A stretch of DNA of 64,000 nucleotides from assembly GCF_947496995.1 (NCBI RefSeq), contig NZ_CANMFD010000005.1, positions 62,001 through 126,000 of the forward strand, in the 5' to 3' direction. This DNA comes from an uncultured Roseibium sp. GTDB lineage: Bacteria > Pseudomonadota > Alphaproteobacteria > Rhizobiales > Stappiaceae. The notes below the pieces were generated by a model, which was not told the DNA's origin, searched no databases, and saw nothing but the letters and a program-made list of their open reading frames with translations. The stretch's first letter is position 1. The number at the start of each line of letters is the position of its first letter. A program made the position numbers and the translations under genes. Below are positions 1 to 9,052 of the stretch, one piece after another.

Positions 1-1
1 C

Positions 2-856
2 AGCAACATCGATGACAGACGTGGCTCGGGCCGGCGCATGCGCATACCGTCCGGCCGACGGGCGCGTGCCGGTGGCGGACTGGGCCTGACCGGCATTGTC
101 GTCGTCGCCGGGATAGCCTGGTTCCTGGGTATCAATCCGCTGACGCTGCTCGGGCAACTTGACGGTGGCGGTTTCCAGGCTCCGCAGAGCCAGGCGCCAC
201 GGTCGGCGGCGGATGACGAGACGGCGCAATTCGTTTCGGTCGTCCTTGCCGACACCGAAAATACCTGGGGACAGCTGCTCGACCGGCACGGAGCTGATTA
301 TCCCGAGCCGACGCTTGTGCTGTTTTCCGGCTCGGTGTCTTCCGCCTGCGGCTACGCCAGTTCGGCCACCGGCCCGTTCTATTGCGGCGCGGACAGCAAG
401 CTTTACATCGATCTGGCCTTTTATCAGGAACTTGCCTCGCAGCTGAACGCCCCGGGCGATTTCGCCCAGGCCTATGTTCTGGCGCATGAGGTCGGTCATC
501 ATATCCAGAACGTGCTCGGCATTCTGCCGGAGTTCCACAAGGCGAAGCGGACAATGAGCAAGGAGGAAGGCAATGCGCTTTCCGTGCGTGTCGAACTTCA
601 GGCGGACTGCTTTGCCGGAATCTGGGCGCATTATGCGGCCCGCCAGCAAGGGTTCGTCGAGGAGGGGGACATAGACGAGGCGCTGAACGCGGCAAGCCGG
701 ATCGGTGACGATACGCTGCAGCGGCAGTCGCAGGGTTACGTGGTCCCCGAAAGCTTCAACCATGGCACATCGGCGCAGCGCGCCAGGTGGTTCAAGAAGG
801 GTTTCCAGTCCGGCCGCATCGAAGCTTGCGACACGTTCAGGGCGGAAAGCCTCTGA
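2..856 (+). CDS. Neutral zinc metallopeptidase, YpfJ family (5' end outside window)
   Basis: The reading frame is open from the first bases of the window, so the true start lies upstream; the first in-frame ATG is at 38 but the preceding residues (SNIDDRRGSGRR) look like the family's usual N-terminus. A hydrophobic anchor follows (LTGIVVVAGIAWFLGI), then a soluble extracytoplasmic domain. The zinc motif HEVGHHIQN is clear, with a downstream ELQADCFAG that fits the third ligand region. This family of membrane-anchored putative zinc proteases has no settled substrate. It is followed, after about 157 bases, by dapF, to which it is probably not functionally tied. Confidence 0.88.
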   Translation, partial: SNIDDRRGSGRRMRIPSGRRARAGGGLGLTGIVVVAGIAWFLGINPLTLLGQLDGGGFQAPQSQAPRSAADDETAQFVSVVLADTENTWGQLLDRHGADYPEPTLVLFSGSVSSACGYASSATGPFYCGADSKLYIDLAFYQELASQLNAPGDFAQAYVLAHEVGHHIQNVLGILPEFHKAKRTMSKEEGNALSVRVELQADCFAGIWAHYAARQQGFVEEGDIDEALNAASRIGDDTLQRQSQGYVVPESFNHGTSAQRARWFKKGFQSGRIEACDTFRAESL

Positions 857-1013
857 TCCTCGCCGGATTGGCCGCGTCACATTGCGCGATACGGCCTGGC
901 AATCCGGAATTCGTACCACTGGTAATTTCAGGTGTTTTCCGCCATATAAGGGCGATTGTCCGCCAAGGAGCGGGCTCGCTATCCAACAACCCCAGGAACG
1001 AAGTGCACCCGGT

Positions 1014-1928
1014 ATGGCGTCGGACACCAGACCCTTTTTGAAAATGAACGGCCTCGGCAACGATTTCGTGGTCTGGGACGCGCGCGAAAAGCCGCTGCGT
1101 CTTGCCAGGGAAGCGATTGCCGGGCTGGGCGACCGGGCGGGCGGCATCGGCTTCGACCAGATGATCACCGTGGAACGCTCGTCCCTCGGGGTCGATGCAT
1201 TCATGCGCATTCACAACCGGGATGGCGGCGAAGTGTCCGCCTGCGGCAACGCCACGCGCTGCATCGGGCGTCTCCTGATGGAGGAAACCGGCAAGGACGT
1301 GGTGACGATCGAGACAAGCGCCGGGCTTCTTCATGCCTTCGATGCTGCCGGGGTGCACAACGTCACGGTGGACATGGGCGTGCCGCGCCTTGAGTGGGAT
1401 CAGATTCCGCTGGCGGAGCAATTTGCCGACACGCGCGCAATCGAACTGCAGATCGGTCCGATCGACGAGCCGATCCTGCACACGCCTGCAGTTGCCAACA
1501 TGGGAAATCCCCATGCGATCTTCTGGGTGGACGACGTGGAGGCCTATGACCTCGAACGGGCAGGTCCGCTGCTCGAGCATCATCCGATCTTCCCGGAAGG
1601 CGCCAATATCTCGCTTGCGCATGTCTTTGGCGAGGACGAGATCCGCGTCAAAGTGTGGGAACGCGGCGTCGGGCTGACGCTTGCCTGCGGTACGGCGGCC
1701 TGCGCCGTCGGGGTTGCTGCAGCGCGCGACGGCAAGACGGGCCGCAAGAGCACGATCCACCTGCCGGGCGGTCCGCTGGTCATCGAGTGGCGCGAAACCG
1801 ACGGTCACGTCCTGATGACCGGCCCGACGGAAGTGGAATTCGAAGGCGAGGTCGATCTTGAAACTCTTTCCTGGCGCAGGACCGCCGGGGGCGATGTGGC
1901 GCCGGAAACTGCCGGAGCCGCGTCATGA
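1014..1928 (+). CDS. dapF: Diaminopimelate epimerase
   Basis: Converts LL- to meso-diaminopimelate for lysine and peptidoglycan synthesis, in the cytoplasm. The start was set at the ATG at 1014, giving 304 residues beginning MASDTRPFLKMNGLGNDF, which matches the family N-terminus; the frame is open further upstream but that stretch has no family resemblance. Both catalytic cysteines are present: Cys77 in SACGNATRC and Cys225 in LACGTAACA, as expected for the cofactor-independent two-base mechanism. The stop overlaps the start of mtaB by four bases (ATGA), so the two are translationally coupled. Confidence 0.96.
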   Translation: MASDTRPFLKMNGLGNDFVVWDAREKPLRLAREAIAGLGDRAGGIGFDQMITVERSSLGVDAFMRIHNRDGGEVSACGNATRCIGRLLMEETGKDVVTIETSAGLLHAFDAAGVHNVTVDMGVPRLEWDQIPLAEQFADTRAIELQIGPIDEPILHTPAVANMGNPHAIFWVDDVEAYDLERAGPLLEHHPIFPEGANISLAHVFGEDEIRVKVWERGVGLTLACGTAACAVGVAAARDGKTGRKSTIHLPGGPLVIEWRETDGHVLMTGPTEVEFEGEVDLETLSWRRTAGGDVAPETAGAAS

Positions 1929-3193
1929 GCATCGATGTGGTCACATTCGGTTGCCGGCTCAATTCCTACGAGTCGGAAGTCATGAAACGCGAGGCGGAAG
2001 CGGCCGGTCTCAAGGACGCGATCCTCATCAACACCTGCGCGGTGACCAGCGAAGCCGTGCGTCAGGCGCGTCAGGCTGTGCGCAGGGCCCGGCGCGACAA
2101 TCCGCAGGCCAGGGTCATCGTGACGGGCTGCGCCGCCCAGACCGAGGCCGAGACTTTCTCTTCGATGGAGGAAGTCGACCTGGTGCTCGGCAACACGGAG
2201 AAGCTGGAGCGCAAGTCCTATCAGGATGTTGCCGCCTTCGGCATCTCGGAAACCGAGAAGGTACGCGTCAACGACATCATGAGCGTCGAGGAGACGGCGG
2301 GTCATCTGATCGACGGACTGGCCGGGCGCGCCCGCGCCTTCGTTCAGGTGCAGAACGGCTGCGACCACCGTTGCACTTTCTGCATCATTCCCTTTGGTCG
2401 TGGAAACTCCCGTTCGGTGCCGATGGGCGTGGTGATCGACCAGATCTCGCGTCTCGTCGCCAACGGCTACAATGAAATCGTTCTGACCGGCGTCGATATT
2501 ACCTCCTACGGCGCCGATCTGCCGGGGACGCCGAAGCTGGGCACCTTGAGCGCCAAGATCTTGAAAATGGTGCCGGAGCTGAAGCGGCTGCGGCTTTCCT
2601 CCATCGATTCCATCGAGGCGGATGACGATCTGATGCGGGTGATCGCCGAAGACGAGCGCCTGATGCCGCATTTCCATCTGTCGCTGCAGGCGGGTGACGA
2701 CATGATCCTCAAGCGGATGAAGCGGCGGCACCTGCGCGCCGATACCATCCGCTTTTGCGAGGATGTGCGCCGCATGCGGCCGGATGTGGTTTTCGGGGCC
2801 GATATCATTGCCGGGTTCCCGACGGAAACCGAGGAAATGTTCAAGAATTCCCTGAAGATCGTTGATGAATGCGGTCTGACGCATCTGCACGTGTTTCCGT
2901 TCTCTCCGCGCCCGGGCACGCCAGCCGCGCGCATGCCGCAACTTGACCGTTCCATCGTCAAGGAACGCGGCGCGCGTCTGAGGGCCAAGGGCGAAGACGC
3001 GCTTGGCCGGCATCTGGCGGGCGAGGTCGGCAAGATCCGGCCGGTGCTGATCGAAAAGGAAGGTCTCGGCCGCACGGAGCAGTTCACACAGGTGGAACTG
3101 AGTGACGGACAGGCCGGCGAGATTGTCGAAACCCGGATTATCGGCCATACCGGACGCCACCTTCTGGGCGAAGCCCTTTCCAAAGCCGCCTGA
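1925..3193 (+). CDS. mtaB: tRNA t6A37 methylthiotransferase MtaB
   Basis: Radical-SAM enzyme that turns t6A at position 37 of ANN-decoding tRNAs into ms2t6A. The 422 residues show the N-terminal UPF0004 domain with cysteines for the auxiliary cluster (VVTFGCRLN, LINTCAVT, TGCAAQ) and the radical-SAM motif with Cys146, Cys150 and Cys153 (NGCDHRCTFCIIP). A TRAM-like C-terminal region follows. It overlaps dapF by four bases and sits 30 bases before ftsY, a gene order typical of Hyphomicrobiales. Confidence 0.95.
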   Translation: MSIDVVTFGCRLNSYESEVMKREAEAAGLKDAILINTCAVTSEAVRQARQAVRRARRDNPQARVIVTGCAAQTEAETFSSMEEVDLVLGNTEKLERKSYQDVAAFGISETEKVRVNDIMSVEETAGHLIDGLAGRARAFVQVQNGCDHRCTFCIIPFGRGNSRSVPMGVVIDQISRLVANGYNEIVLTGVDITSYGADLPGTPKLGTLSAKILKMVPELKRLRLSSIDSIEADDDLMRVIAEDERLMPHFHLSLQAGDDMILKRMKRRHLRADTIRFCEDVRRMRPDVVFGADIIAGFPTETEEMFKNSLKIVDECGLTHLHVFPFSPRPGTPAARMPQLDRSIVKERGARLRAKGEDALGRHLAGEVGKIRPVLIEKEGLGRTEQFTQVELSDGQAGEIVETRIIGHTGRHLLGEALSKAA

Positions 3194-3223
3194 GCGGCTG
3201 AGTCGAATTCTAGAGGCGATTTC

Positions 3224-4510
3224 ATGAGCGAGAAAAAGCGCGGGTTTCTGGGTCGGCTCTTCGGCGGCAAAGAGACAGCGGACGGACAGGAACAGGCGCC
3301 AGTTGAACCGACCGCGGCCGAGACCAGCTCTCTTGAGTCCTCCGGGGATGAACCCGAACTAGATGTGCAAATGGACGTCAGGCCGGCTGCTGCCATCAAT
3401 GATCCTTTCCGGCCGATCCAGATGGACGCAGGTCTCGGCCATATGCCGGACGTTCCGCCGCCGGTTCCGGTCCCTATCAAGGAACCGGTCTCGACCGATC
3501 TGGCGCCTGAACCCGTGGCCGAGCCGGAAAATGAGCCGGACAAGCCGGGCGGCGAAACTGTGCCGAACCTGGCACCCGCAAAAGAAGAACCGAAAATCTC
3601 CTGGGTGCAGCGGCTGAAGAAGGGCCTTTCCCGGTCCTCGTCGTCGCTGACGGAGGGAATTTCGTCGATCTTCACCAAGCGCAAGCTGGATGCCTCCATG
3701 CTGGAGGAACTGGAAGATGTGCTGATCCAGGCGGATCTCGGTGTCGATACGGCGATGGCAATCACGGAACGACTGTCGCAAGGCCGGTTCGACAAGGAAA
3801 TCTCGACAGAGGAAGTGCGGATCGTTCTCGCTGAGGAAGTCGAGAAGGTTCTGGAACCGGTGGCCCGACCGCTGGATCTTGGCACCGGCAAGAAGCCGCA
3901 TGTGGTGCTGATGGTCGGGGTGAACGGCACCGGCAAGACCACCACCATCGGCAAGCTGTCGCAGAAACTGCGCTCGGAAGGCAAGAAGGTGATGATGGCG
4001 GCGGGAGACACATTCCGCGCGGCCGCCGTCGAACAGCTCAGGATCTGGGCGGAGCGGACCGGTGCGCTCGTCGTTTCGCGGGATACTGGCGCCGATGCTG
4101 CCGGGCTTGCCTATGATGCCATGAAGGAGGCCGTGGAAAAGGACATCGATGTCCTCCTGATCGACACGGCCGGGCGTCTGCAGAACAGGGCCGAACTGAT
4201 GGATGAGCTGGAAAAGGTCATCCGCGTGATCCGCAAACTCGACCCGGACGCCCCGCATACGGTTCTTCTCACCCTGGATGCAACGACCGGCCAGAACGCC
4301 CTCAACCAGGTCGAGATCTTCGGCAAGGTCGCCGGTGTCACAGGTCTGGTGATGACCAAGCTCGACGGCACCGCGCGCGGTGGCATCCTGGTGGCGATTG
4401 CCGCCAAACACGGCCTGCCGGTGCATTTCATCGGTGTCGGAGAAGGGGTTGCCGATCTGGAAGCGTTTTCCGCAAAGGATTTCGCCGGCGCGATCGCCGG
4501 CATGGCGTGA
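3224..4510 (+). CDS. ftsY: Signal recognition particle receptor FtsY
   Basis: Membrane-associated GTPase that docks SRP-ribosome complexes at the Sec translocon. The first 120 or so residues form a variable, acidic and proline-rich A domain, followed by the N domain helical bundle and the G domain. G1 is at about residues 232-239 (GVNGTGKT); DTAGRLQN (G3) and TKLDGTARGG (G4/closing loop) are intact. Length 428 fits FtsY with an extended A domain and separates it from the shorter, M-domain-bearing Ffh. It lies downstream of mtaB in the same direction. Confidence 0.96.
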   Translation: MSEKKRGFLGRLFGGKETADGQEQAPVEPTAAETSSLESSGDEPELDVQMDVRPAAAINDPFRPIQMDAGLGHMPDVPPPVPVPIKEPVSTDLAPEPVAEPENEPDKPGGETVPNLAPAKEEPKISWVQRLKKGLSRSSSSLTEGISSIFTKRKLDASMLEELEDVLIQADLGVDTAMAITERLSQGRFDKEISTEEVRIVLAEEVEKVLEPVARPLDLGTGKKPHVVLMVGVNGTGKTTTIGKLSQKLRSEGKKVMMAAGDTFRAAAVEQLRIWAERTGALVVSRDTGADAAGLAYDAMKEAVEKDIDVLLIDTAGRLQNRAELMDELEKVIRVIRKLDPDAPHTVLLTLDATTGQNALNQVEIFGKVAGVTGLVMTKLDGTARGGILVAIAAKHGLPVHFIGVGEGVADLEAFSAKDFAGAIAGMA

Positions 4511-4590
4511 GGATTTCCGTCGGCGGTCTGCGCTCGCACCCCTCCCGGTTCTCGGTTAACGTCATGCGGATCGTTCAGGAGCTGCAATTG

Positions 4591-6018
4591 ATGTTTTCAA
4601 AAAAGGCATTTTCGACCGGACGTGTTGAAACCCCTGCGGTCGGCAAGTTGCTCATGCTGGCGGTGGTGACGTGCTGTCTCGCTGCCGTCCCGCGGCAAGC
4701 AGCGGCCCAGTCGGAGACGCAGCCGGCACCGATCGCCGCGGAAACGAATGCGTCCGACGACCGTGCCATTCAGCGCCGCATCCACGGCATATTCGAGGAG
4801 CTGGAAGGTCTGGAGAAAATCACGGTTTCCGTCAAATCAGGCGTTGTGACCCTGCAGGGAACCGTCGCGGAGGCCTCGCTGGCCAATCAGGCGAGGGAAC
4901 TGGCCGAACGTGTCGACGGTGTGGTGGCCATCAGGAACGAACTGCAGGAGGAAACCGCGCTCGAGGAGCGGCTGGTTCCCGCGTACGAGCGCCTGCAGGC
5001 GCGCGCGTTTCAAGCGCTCAATTACATTCCGCTCGTGCTGGTTTCAGGAGCCTTGTGGTTTCTCGTCAGCTTTGTCGGCTATCTGGTCGCCGGACTGCAA
5101 TGGCCGTGGAACCGGCTGGCGCCGAACGCCTTCATTGCCGATCTGCTCAGACAGATCATCCGGATTGTGTTTTTCATCATCGGTATCGTTCTGGCGCTCG
5201 ACGTGCTGGGAGCAACGGCTGTAATCGGAACATTGCTCGGCGCAGCCGGCATCGTGGGTCTGGCGGTGGGGTTTGCGGTCCGCGATACGGTGGAAAATTA
5301 TATCGCCAGTATCATGCTGAGTATCCGGCAGCCTTTCAGCCCGAAGGATTTCGTGAAAATCGAAAATTTCGAAGGAAGCGTGATCCGGCTTACGTCGCGG
5401 GCAACCATCCTGATGGAAATGGACGGCAATCACATTCGCATTCCGAATGCGATCGTCTTCAAGAGCACGATCATCAACTACACGGTAAACCCGCAGCGCC
5501 GCTTCACTTTCGAGCTTGGCGTCGATGCGGACAGCGAGTTGGACAGGGCTCTGCAGATCGGTCTGGAAACCGTCGCCTTGCAGGATTTCGTGCTGAAAGA
5601 CCCCTCGCCGGACGCCTGGATCGACAGGGTTGGGGATTCGAACGTGCTTCTGACGTTCGCCGGATGGATCGACCAGAACAAAACCGATTTTCTGAGAGCC
5701 CGTTCCGAGGCGATGCGGCTGGTCAAGCAGGCGCTTGAATCCAGTGGCTTTTCATTGCCGGAGCCGATTTATCGCCTGCGCTTCGACAGCGATGCTGCTC
5801 TCCCGCACACTCTGCAAGAAGCGGGAAAACAAGCTGTGCCGGACCGGAAAAAGCAGCCGAAAAGACCACTTACGCCGAAAGCGGGCAAGGCGAAGGCTAC
5901 GGATGCCGACAAGGATCTGGAAAAGCGCATCGATGAAGAACGCATGGCTTCGGGATCCGAAGATCTTCTCGACGAAGCTGCGCCGAAGGAATTCGGATCC
6001 AATTCTCCGCAATCATGA
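4591..6018 (+). CDS. MscS-family mechanosensitive channel with N-terminal BON domain
   Basis: The start at 4591 was chosen because CAGGAGC lies 8 bases upstream and the product then begins with a signal peptide (MFSKKAFS... to AAAQ). Residues about 55-120 form a BON domain (KITVSVKSGVVTLQGTV, NQARELAERVDGVVAIRNEL), a fold linked to phospholipid or envelope binding. Several membrane helices follow, ending in a pore-type helix rich in Gly and Ala (LLGAAGIVGLAVGFAVRDT) and the MscS beta domain (FVKIENFEGSVI). The C-terminal 70 residues are charged and probably disordered. The channel likely releases solutes on hypo-osmotic shock; the BON fusion suggests coupling to the periplasm. An earlier frame overlapping ftsY is open but lacks a convincing start. 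Confidence 0.88.
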   Translation: MFSKKAFSTGRVETPAVGKLLMLAVVTCCLAAVPRQAAAQSETQPAPIAAETNASDDRAIQRRIHGIFEELEGLEKITVSVKSGVVTLQGTVAEASLANQARELAERVDGVVAIRNELQEETALEERLVPAYERLQARAFQALNYIPLVLVSGALWFLVSFVGYLVAGLQWPWNRLAPNAFIADLLRQIIRIVFFIIGIVLALDVLGATAVIGTLLGAAGIVGLAVGFAVRDTVENYIASIMLSIRQPFSPKDFVKIENFEGSVIRLTSRATILMEMDGNHIRIPNAIVFKSTIINYTVNPQRRFTFELGVDADSELDRALQIGLETVALQDFVLKDPSPDAWIDRVGDSNVLLTFAGWIDQNKTDFLRARSEAMRLVKQALESSGFSLPEPIYRLRFDSDAALPHTLQEAGKQAVPDRKKQPKRPLTPKAGKAKATDADKDLEKRIDEERMASGSEDLLDEAAPKEFGSNSPQS

Positions 6019-6113
6019 CGGGTTTTGATCCTTTGAGCCCGGGCACGACAGTGCGGGTCGCAGGCGCAGTGCGTTCGTATTCGTGAAAGCTGGAATGTAT
6101 TGAAGAAATCTCA

Positions 6114-6175
6114 GGCCGGGTGCTGATTTTACGGTTGGGAGGAAACCGTTGGATTTTTTTGTTCAGCACCCGGCC
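6114..6175. terminator. Nested inverted repeat between convergent genes, terminator-like
   Basis: A perfect 13-base inverted repeat (GGCCGGGTGCTGA at 6114-6126 and its complement at 6163-6175) encloses a second hairpin (ACGGTT at 6131-6136 with AACCGT at 6144-6149) that is followed by a run of seven Ts. The inner hairpin plus T-run looks like an intrinsic terminator for the channel gene on the plus strand; the outer stem can form on either strand. It sits between the convergent channel gene and the short minus-strand peptide gene. Confidence 0.6.
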
Positions 6176-6209
6176 AGGCGGTCGCGGGGCAGGTAGAGGG
6201 ATAACGCGA

Positions 6210-6284
6210 TCAGGCCAGTCCGATGAAGGACAGGATCGCACCGACGACGACGATGAGGCCGACGAGATAAATGATGTTGTGCAT
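6210..6284 (-). CDS. 24-residue single-helix membrane peptide
   Basis: A short frame reading MHNIIYLVGLIVVVGAILSF followed by IGLA and a TGA stop. It is preceded by a strong ribosome-binding site (AAGGAG, 6 bases before the ATG). Almost the whole peptide is one hydrophobic helix ending in Gly-Leu-Ala, the pattern of small inner-membrane peptides seen widely, unnamed, in Alphaproteobacteria. Its role is unknown. It is monocistronic by appearance, lying between the nested hairpin and a repeat element. Confidence 0.72.
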   Translation of the reverse strand: MHNIIYLVGLIVVVGAILSFIGLA

Positions 6285-6409
6285 TTCTGTCTCCTTGTTC
6301 CGAGAAGTGAACGTGCCAGCCGGAAATTGGTTCCACGGCGGCAGGTTTTTTTTCCGAAAAAAGAAGATTGGTGACCTTCGGCGGGTCAATACGAGCGGAA
6401 AGAGCTCTC

Positions 6410-6478
6410 GAGCATGCCGGGTTGAATTGAGTTCAGGAAATCGCCTGAACCCATCAATCCGCTTGTACGCGACAGGCT
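6410..6478. repeat. Dispersed palindromic repeat, family A copy 1
   Basis: Begins GAGCATGCCGGGTTGAATTG and carries an internal inverted repeat (TTCAGG, AAATCG, CCTGAA). The same blocks recur in the same order at 42936-43048, where an extra insert separates the arms. The end of the repeat overlaps the TAG stop of the downstream minus-strand cupin gene. Confidence 0.7.
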
Positions 6479-6920
6479 AGCTTCCCGGTTCCCAGCCTTC
6501 CGGAGCCATTTCAAATCCTTCAAACTGAAAACCCGGCGCCACGGTGCAGCCTACGAGTGTCCAGGATCCGAGCGAACGCGCCTGCTGCCAGGCGTCACGG
6601 GGGACCACGCCTTGCGGGCGTTGCCCGGCTGCGAGATCGTTTCCGACGGCAAGGACCTGTTTTGCCCGGCCATCCGTGCTGATGGAGAGCTCCAGGGGAG
6701 CGCCCGCGTACCAGTGCCAGGTCTCGACCGCATCGACCTTGTGCCAGCGGGAGAGCACACCTTCCGGCAGCAGGAAATAGATCAGCGTCGAAGCCGCGCG
6801 GCCGTTCTCGTCACTTACCTCGTCGCGGAAGGTCTCGGCATAAAAGCCGCCCTCGGGATGAGGCTGCATTTGCAGAAGGGCGACAATCTGCTCGGCGGTC
6901 AAATCTGGGCTGACGGGCAT
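6477..6920 (-). CDS. DUF985 cupin-fold protein
   Basis: The start at 6920 has AAGGAGG immediately upstream and gives 147 residues. The family signature is plain: HPEGGFYAETFRD, a STLIYFLL strand, then WHKVDAVETWHWYAGAPLEL and PRDAWQQARSLGSWTLVGCTVAPGF. This is the RmlC-like cupin family related to yeast YML079w; the structures are known but the ligand and reaction are not. It is on the same strand as, and 44 bases downstream of, the small unknown gene at 6965-7180. Confidence 0.88.
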   Translation of the reverse strand: MPVSPDLTAEQIVALLQMQPHPEGGFYAETFRDEVSDENGRAASTLIYFLLPEGVLSRWHKVDAVETWHWYAGAPLELSISTDGRAKQVLAVGNDLAAGQRPQGVVPRDAWQQARSLGSWTLVGCTVAPGFQFEGFEMAPEGWEPGS

Positions 6921-6964
6921 CTGGCCTCCTTGAATCGGAGAGCGGGCTTCGGGTCGCGCTCCGC

Positions 6965-7180
6965 TCAACTGGATTTGTTTTCGCTGCAAAAGGCGAGATC
7001 GTCAATGGTTTCGCGCAAGGCCGCGACCACTTCCTCGTAGAGCAGTTGCATGTCCAGCTTGTGTCCGCCGCCCTGTTGAAGCGGGATCGGTTCAGCCTGG
7101 TGAACGATGCGGCTGACCACGTCCTTCGCCCGTTGTTCGGCCGATCGCGAAAGATGATTTTCGCTGGTCGAAAGTGTCAT
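6965..7180 (-). CDS. Small hypothetical protein, 71 residues
   Basis: The start at 7180 (MTLSTSENHLSRSAEQRAKD) has GAAGGGGC about 7 bases upstream. The product is soluble and mostly helical, with one cysteine near the C-terminus (DDLAFCSENKSS) and a short Gly-Gly-Gly break in the middle. I do not recognise the family. Position just ahead of the DUF985 cupin on the same strand suggests a two-gene transcript. Confidence 0.6.
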   Translation of the reverse strand: MTLSTSENHLSRSAEQRAKDVVSRIVHQAEPIPLQQGGGHKLDMQLLYEEVVAALRETIDDLAFCSENKSS

Positions 7181-7297
7181 GGTATCTGCCCCTTCATGAT
7201 CACGATAACAGTGCATATGGGGGCAAAGACCGGGGTTTTAAGACTCAGGTTGCATAAAAGATGCCTTCGCGGTCCGGCTGATAACAGCCGGGGATGA

Positions 7298-8080
7298 TCA
7301 GGCGTTGTCCTTGCGGGTGCGGATTTCGGCGAAGATCTCGGCGGCGGACTTGCCTGTCATGCCAAGTGCGGCAGCCACGGAAGGCTCGGCAGCGCGCAAA
7401 AAGGGGTTGGTTGCTTTTTCCCGGCCCATCGTGGTCGGCAGCGTCGCCGCGCTTCTGGAGCGCAATTCCGCGACTTCCTGTGCGCGTGCCTTCAGGTCTG
7501 CATTTTCAGGTTCGATGGTAAGGGCGAACCTGGCATTGGCCTCGGTATATTCATGGCCGCAGTAGATGACGGTGTCGTCCGGCAGTTTTCGGGCCAGCTT
7601 GGAAAGCGACGACCACATCATCTCCATGTCGCCTTCGAAGACCCGGCCGCAGCCCAGCGAGAACAACGTGTCGCCGGTATGGGCGAAGCCGAGGGCGGGG
7701 ATATACCAGGAGATCTGGTCGAGCGTGTGCCCGGGTGTCGCAAGCGCCATCACCTCATAGGGACCGCACAACACACCGTCTCCGTCTTCAACGGTGCGGT
7801 CGAGTTCAGCGATCTTCTGGCGGGAGCGCTCGGGCCCGATCACTCGCGCCCCGGTTTTTTGCTTGAGCTCTCCAAGTCCCTGCACATGATCCCAATGGTG
7901 ATGGGTGATGAGAATGTGGGTAAGTTTCCAGCCCTTCTCCTCCAGCGCCTTCTCATAGGCGCCCGCATCGGGCACGTCGAACGCGATGGTCGTGCCGCTG
8001 TCCGTGTCATGAAGGAGCACGCCGAAATTTGCCTCCAGGCAGGTGAACTGATGGATTTGCGTGGTGTCGTTCACGGCCAT
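7298..8080 (-). CDS. gloB: Hydroxyacylglutathione hydrolase (glyoxalase II)
   Basis: Hydrolyses S-lactoylglutathione to lactate and glutathione, the last step of methylglyoxal detoxification. The 260 residues carry the metallo-beta-lactamase binuclear site THHHWDH at 59-65, plus TPGHTLDQISWY, FTGDTLF-like HTGDTLFSLGCGR, and YCGHEYTEANARFA, all typical of GloB including the C-terminal substrate-binding helices. AGGAG lies about 9 bases before the ATG. It is divergent from the methyltransferase gene at 8231. Confidence 0.95.
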   Translation of the reverse strand: MAVNDTTQIHQFTCLEANFGVLLHDTDSGTTIAFDVPDAGAYEKALEEKGWKLTHILITHHHWDHVQGLGELKQKTGARVIGPERSRQKIAELDRTVEDGDGVLCGPYEVMALATPGHTLDQISWYIPALGFAHTGDTLFSLGCGRVFEGDMEMMWSSLSKLARKLPDDTVIYCGHEYTEANARFALTIEPENADLKARAQEVAELRSRSAATLPTTMGREKATNPFLRAAEPSVAAALGMTGKSAAEIFAEIRTRKDNA

Positions 8081-8230
8081 GAGAAGGCTCCTGCAATGGT
8101 TGGCTTGTTGAAACCTACAGTGTCAAAGAGATGCCTGCAGGGCAAGGCGAGAGAGCTTGCGCTTTTGCCTCGTTCCCTGTTCAATCGCGACCGGCTGTAA
8201 CCTCAAGGGCATGGATAGGTCCACGACCTG

Positions 8231-9043
8231 ATGTATCTCGACGTTGTCCACCTGCGCGCTTTTTACGATTTGCCTCTTGGACGGCTGCTGCGGGGCCTGA
8301 TCGGGACGCCTATTCGCAAGATGTGGCCCGACCTGAAGGGGCAGAGCGTTCTGGGCATCGGTTACGCCGGACCGTTCATGCGGCCCTATCTCGACAAGGC
8401 CGAGCGGGTGATTGCAGCGATGCCCGCGCCACAGGGCGCCGTTCCATGGCCCCGTGAAAAGAACAGCAGCGCCTGCGCGCTTGTCGAAGACGACGCCCTG
8501 CCGTTTCCCGATGCCTATTTCGACCGGATCATGCTGGTACATGCGCTCGACCACTGTGCGGATCCGGCGGCTCTCCTGCGAGAGGCCTGGCGGGTACTCG
8601 CGCCCGGCGGGCGGCTGATCGCCGTCGTTCCGAACCGGCGCGGGCTGTGGGCACAGTCGGAGCTGTCGCCGTTCGGCTACGGACGCCCTTATTCGGGCAG
8701 CCAGCTCAAGGAGCTTCTGAAGACCAGCCAGTTCAATGTCTTGCAGGACAGGGAAGCCCTGTTCATGCCGCCTTCCAGAGCCCGGTTCATTTTGCGGGCG
8801 GCGCGGACATGGGAAGGTATCGGACGCCGGATCTGGCCCGCCTTTGGCGGCATATTAATCATGGAAGCGGAAAAGCTGGTGTTCAAGAGCTTGCCCGCGG
8901 ACGGCAAGAAGAGCCGGTTGAGGGTGCTGCGGCCGGTCTTCCTTCCCGAAGGCGTCGCCACCGGGCTGAAACCCGTCCGCGCCCTGCAGCGGCCGGCCGG
9001 CACAACGCAGTACGTCGGCTCACAGATCCTTACGGACAAGTAA
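8231..9043 (+). CDS. Class I SAM-dependent methyltransferase (type 11)
   Basis: The 270-residue product shows a Rossmann methyltransferase core: a motif I region (GQSVLGIGYAGPFMRPYL), an acidic DALPFPDAYFDRI, and the post-motif LLREAWRVLAPGGRLIAVVPN typical of the UbiE/type-11 group. The substrate cannot be told from sequence. It lies next to gloB in divergent orientation, an arrangement common in this order of bacteria. No clear ribosome-binding site precedes the ATG, but an upstream short frame closes just before it. Confidence 0.85.
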   Translation: MYLDVVHLRAFYDLPLGRLLRGLIGTPIRKMWPDLKGQSVLGIGYAGPFMRPYLDKAERVIAAMPAPQGAVPWPREKNSSACALVEDDALPFPDAYFDRIMLVHALDHCADPAALLREAWRVLAPGGRLIAVVPNRRGLWAQSELSPFGYGRPYSGSQLKELLKTSQFNVLQDREALFMPPSRARFILRAARTWEGIGRRIWPAFGGILIMEAEKLVFKSLPADGKKSRLRVLRPVFLPEGVATGLKPVRALQRPAGTTQYVGSQILTDK

Positions 9044-9052
9044 GGCCGTACC

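Noticed and set aside
2506-4011. A 501-codon minus-strand open frame over mtaB and ftsY
   Set aside because: Antisense to two clear genes; the product is Ser/Arg-rich with no family pattern.
6114-6175. A small transposable element
   Set aside because: No target-site duplication or transposase was seen and no second copy was found in the window; a terminator explains it better.
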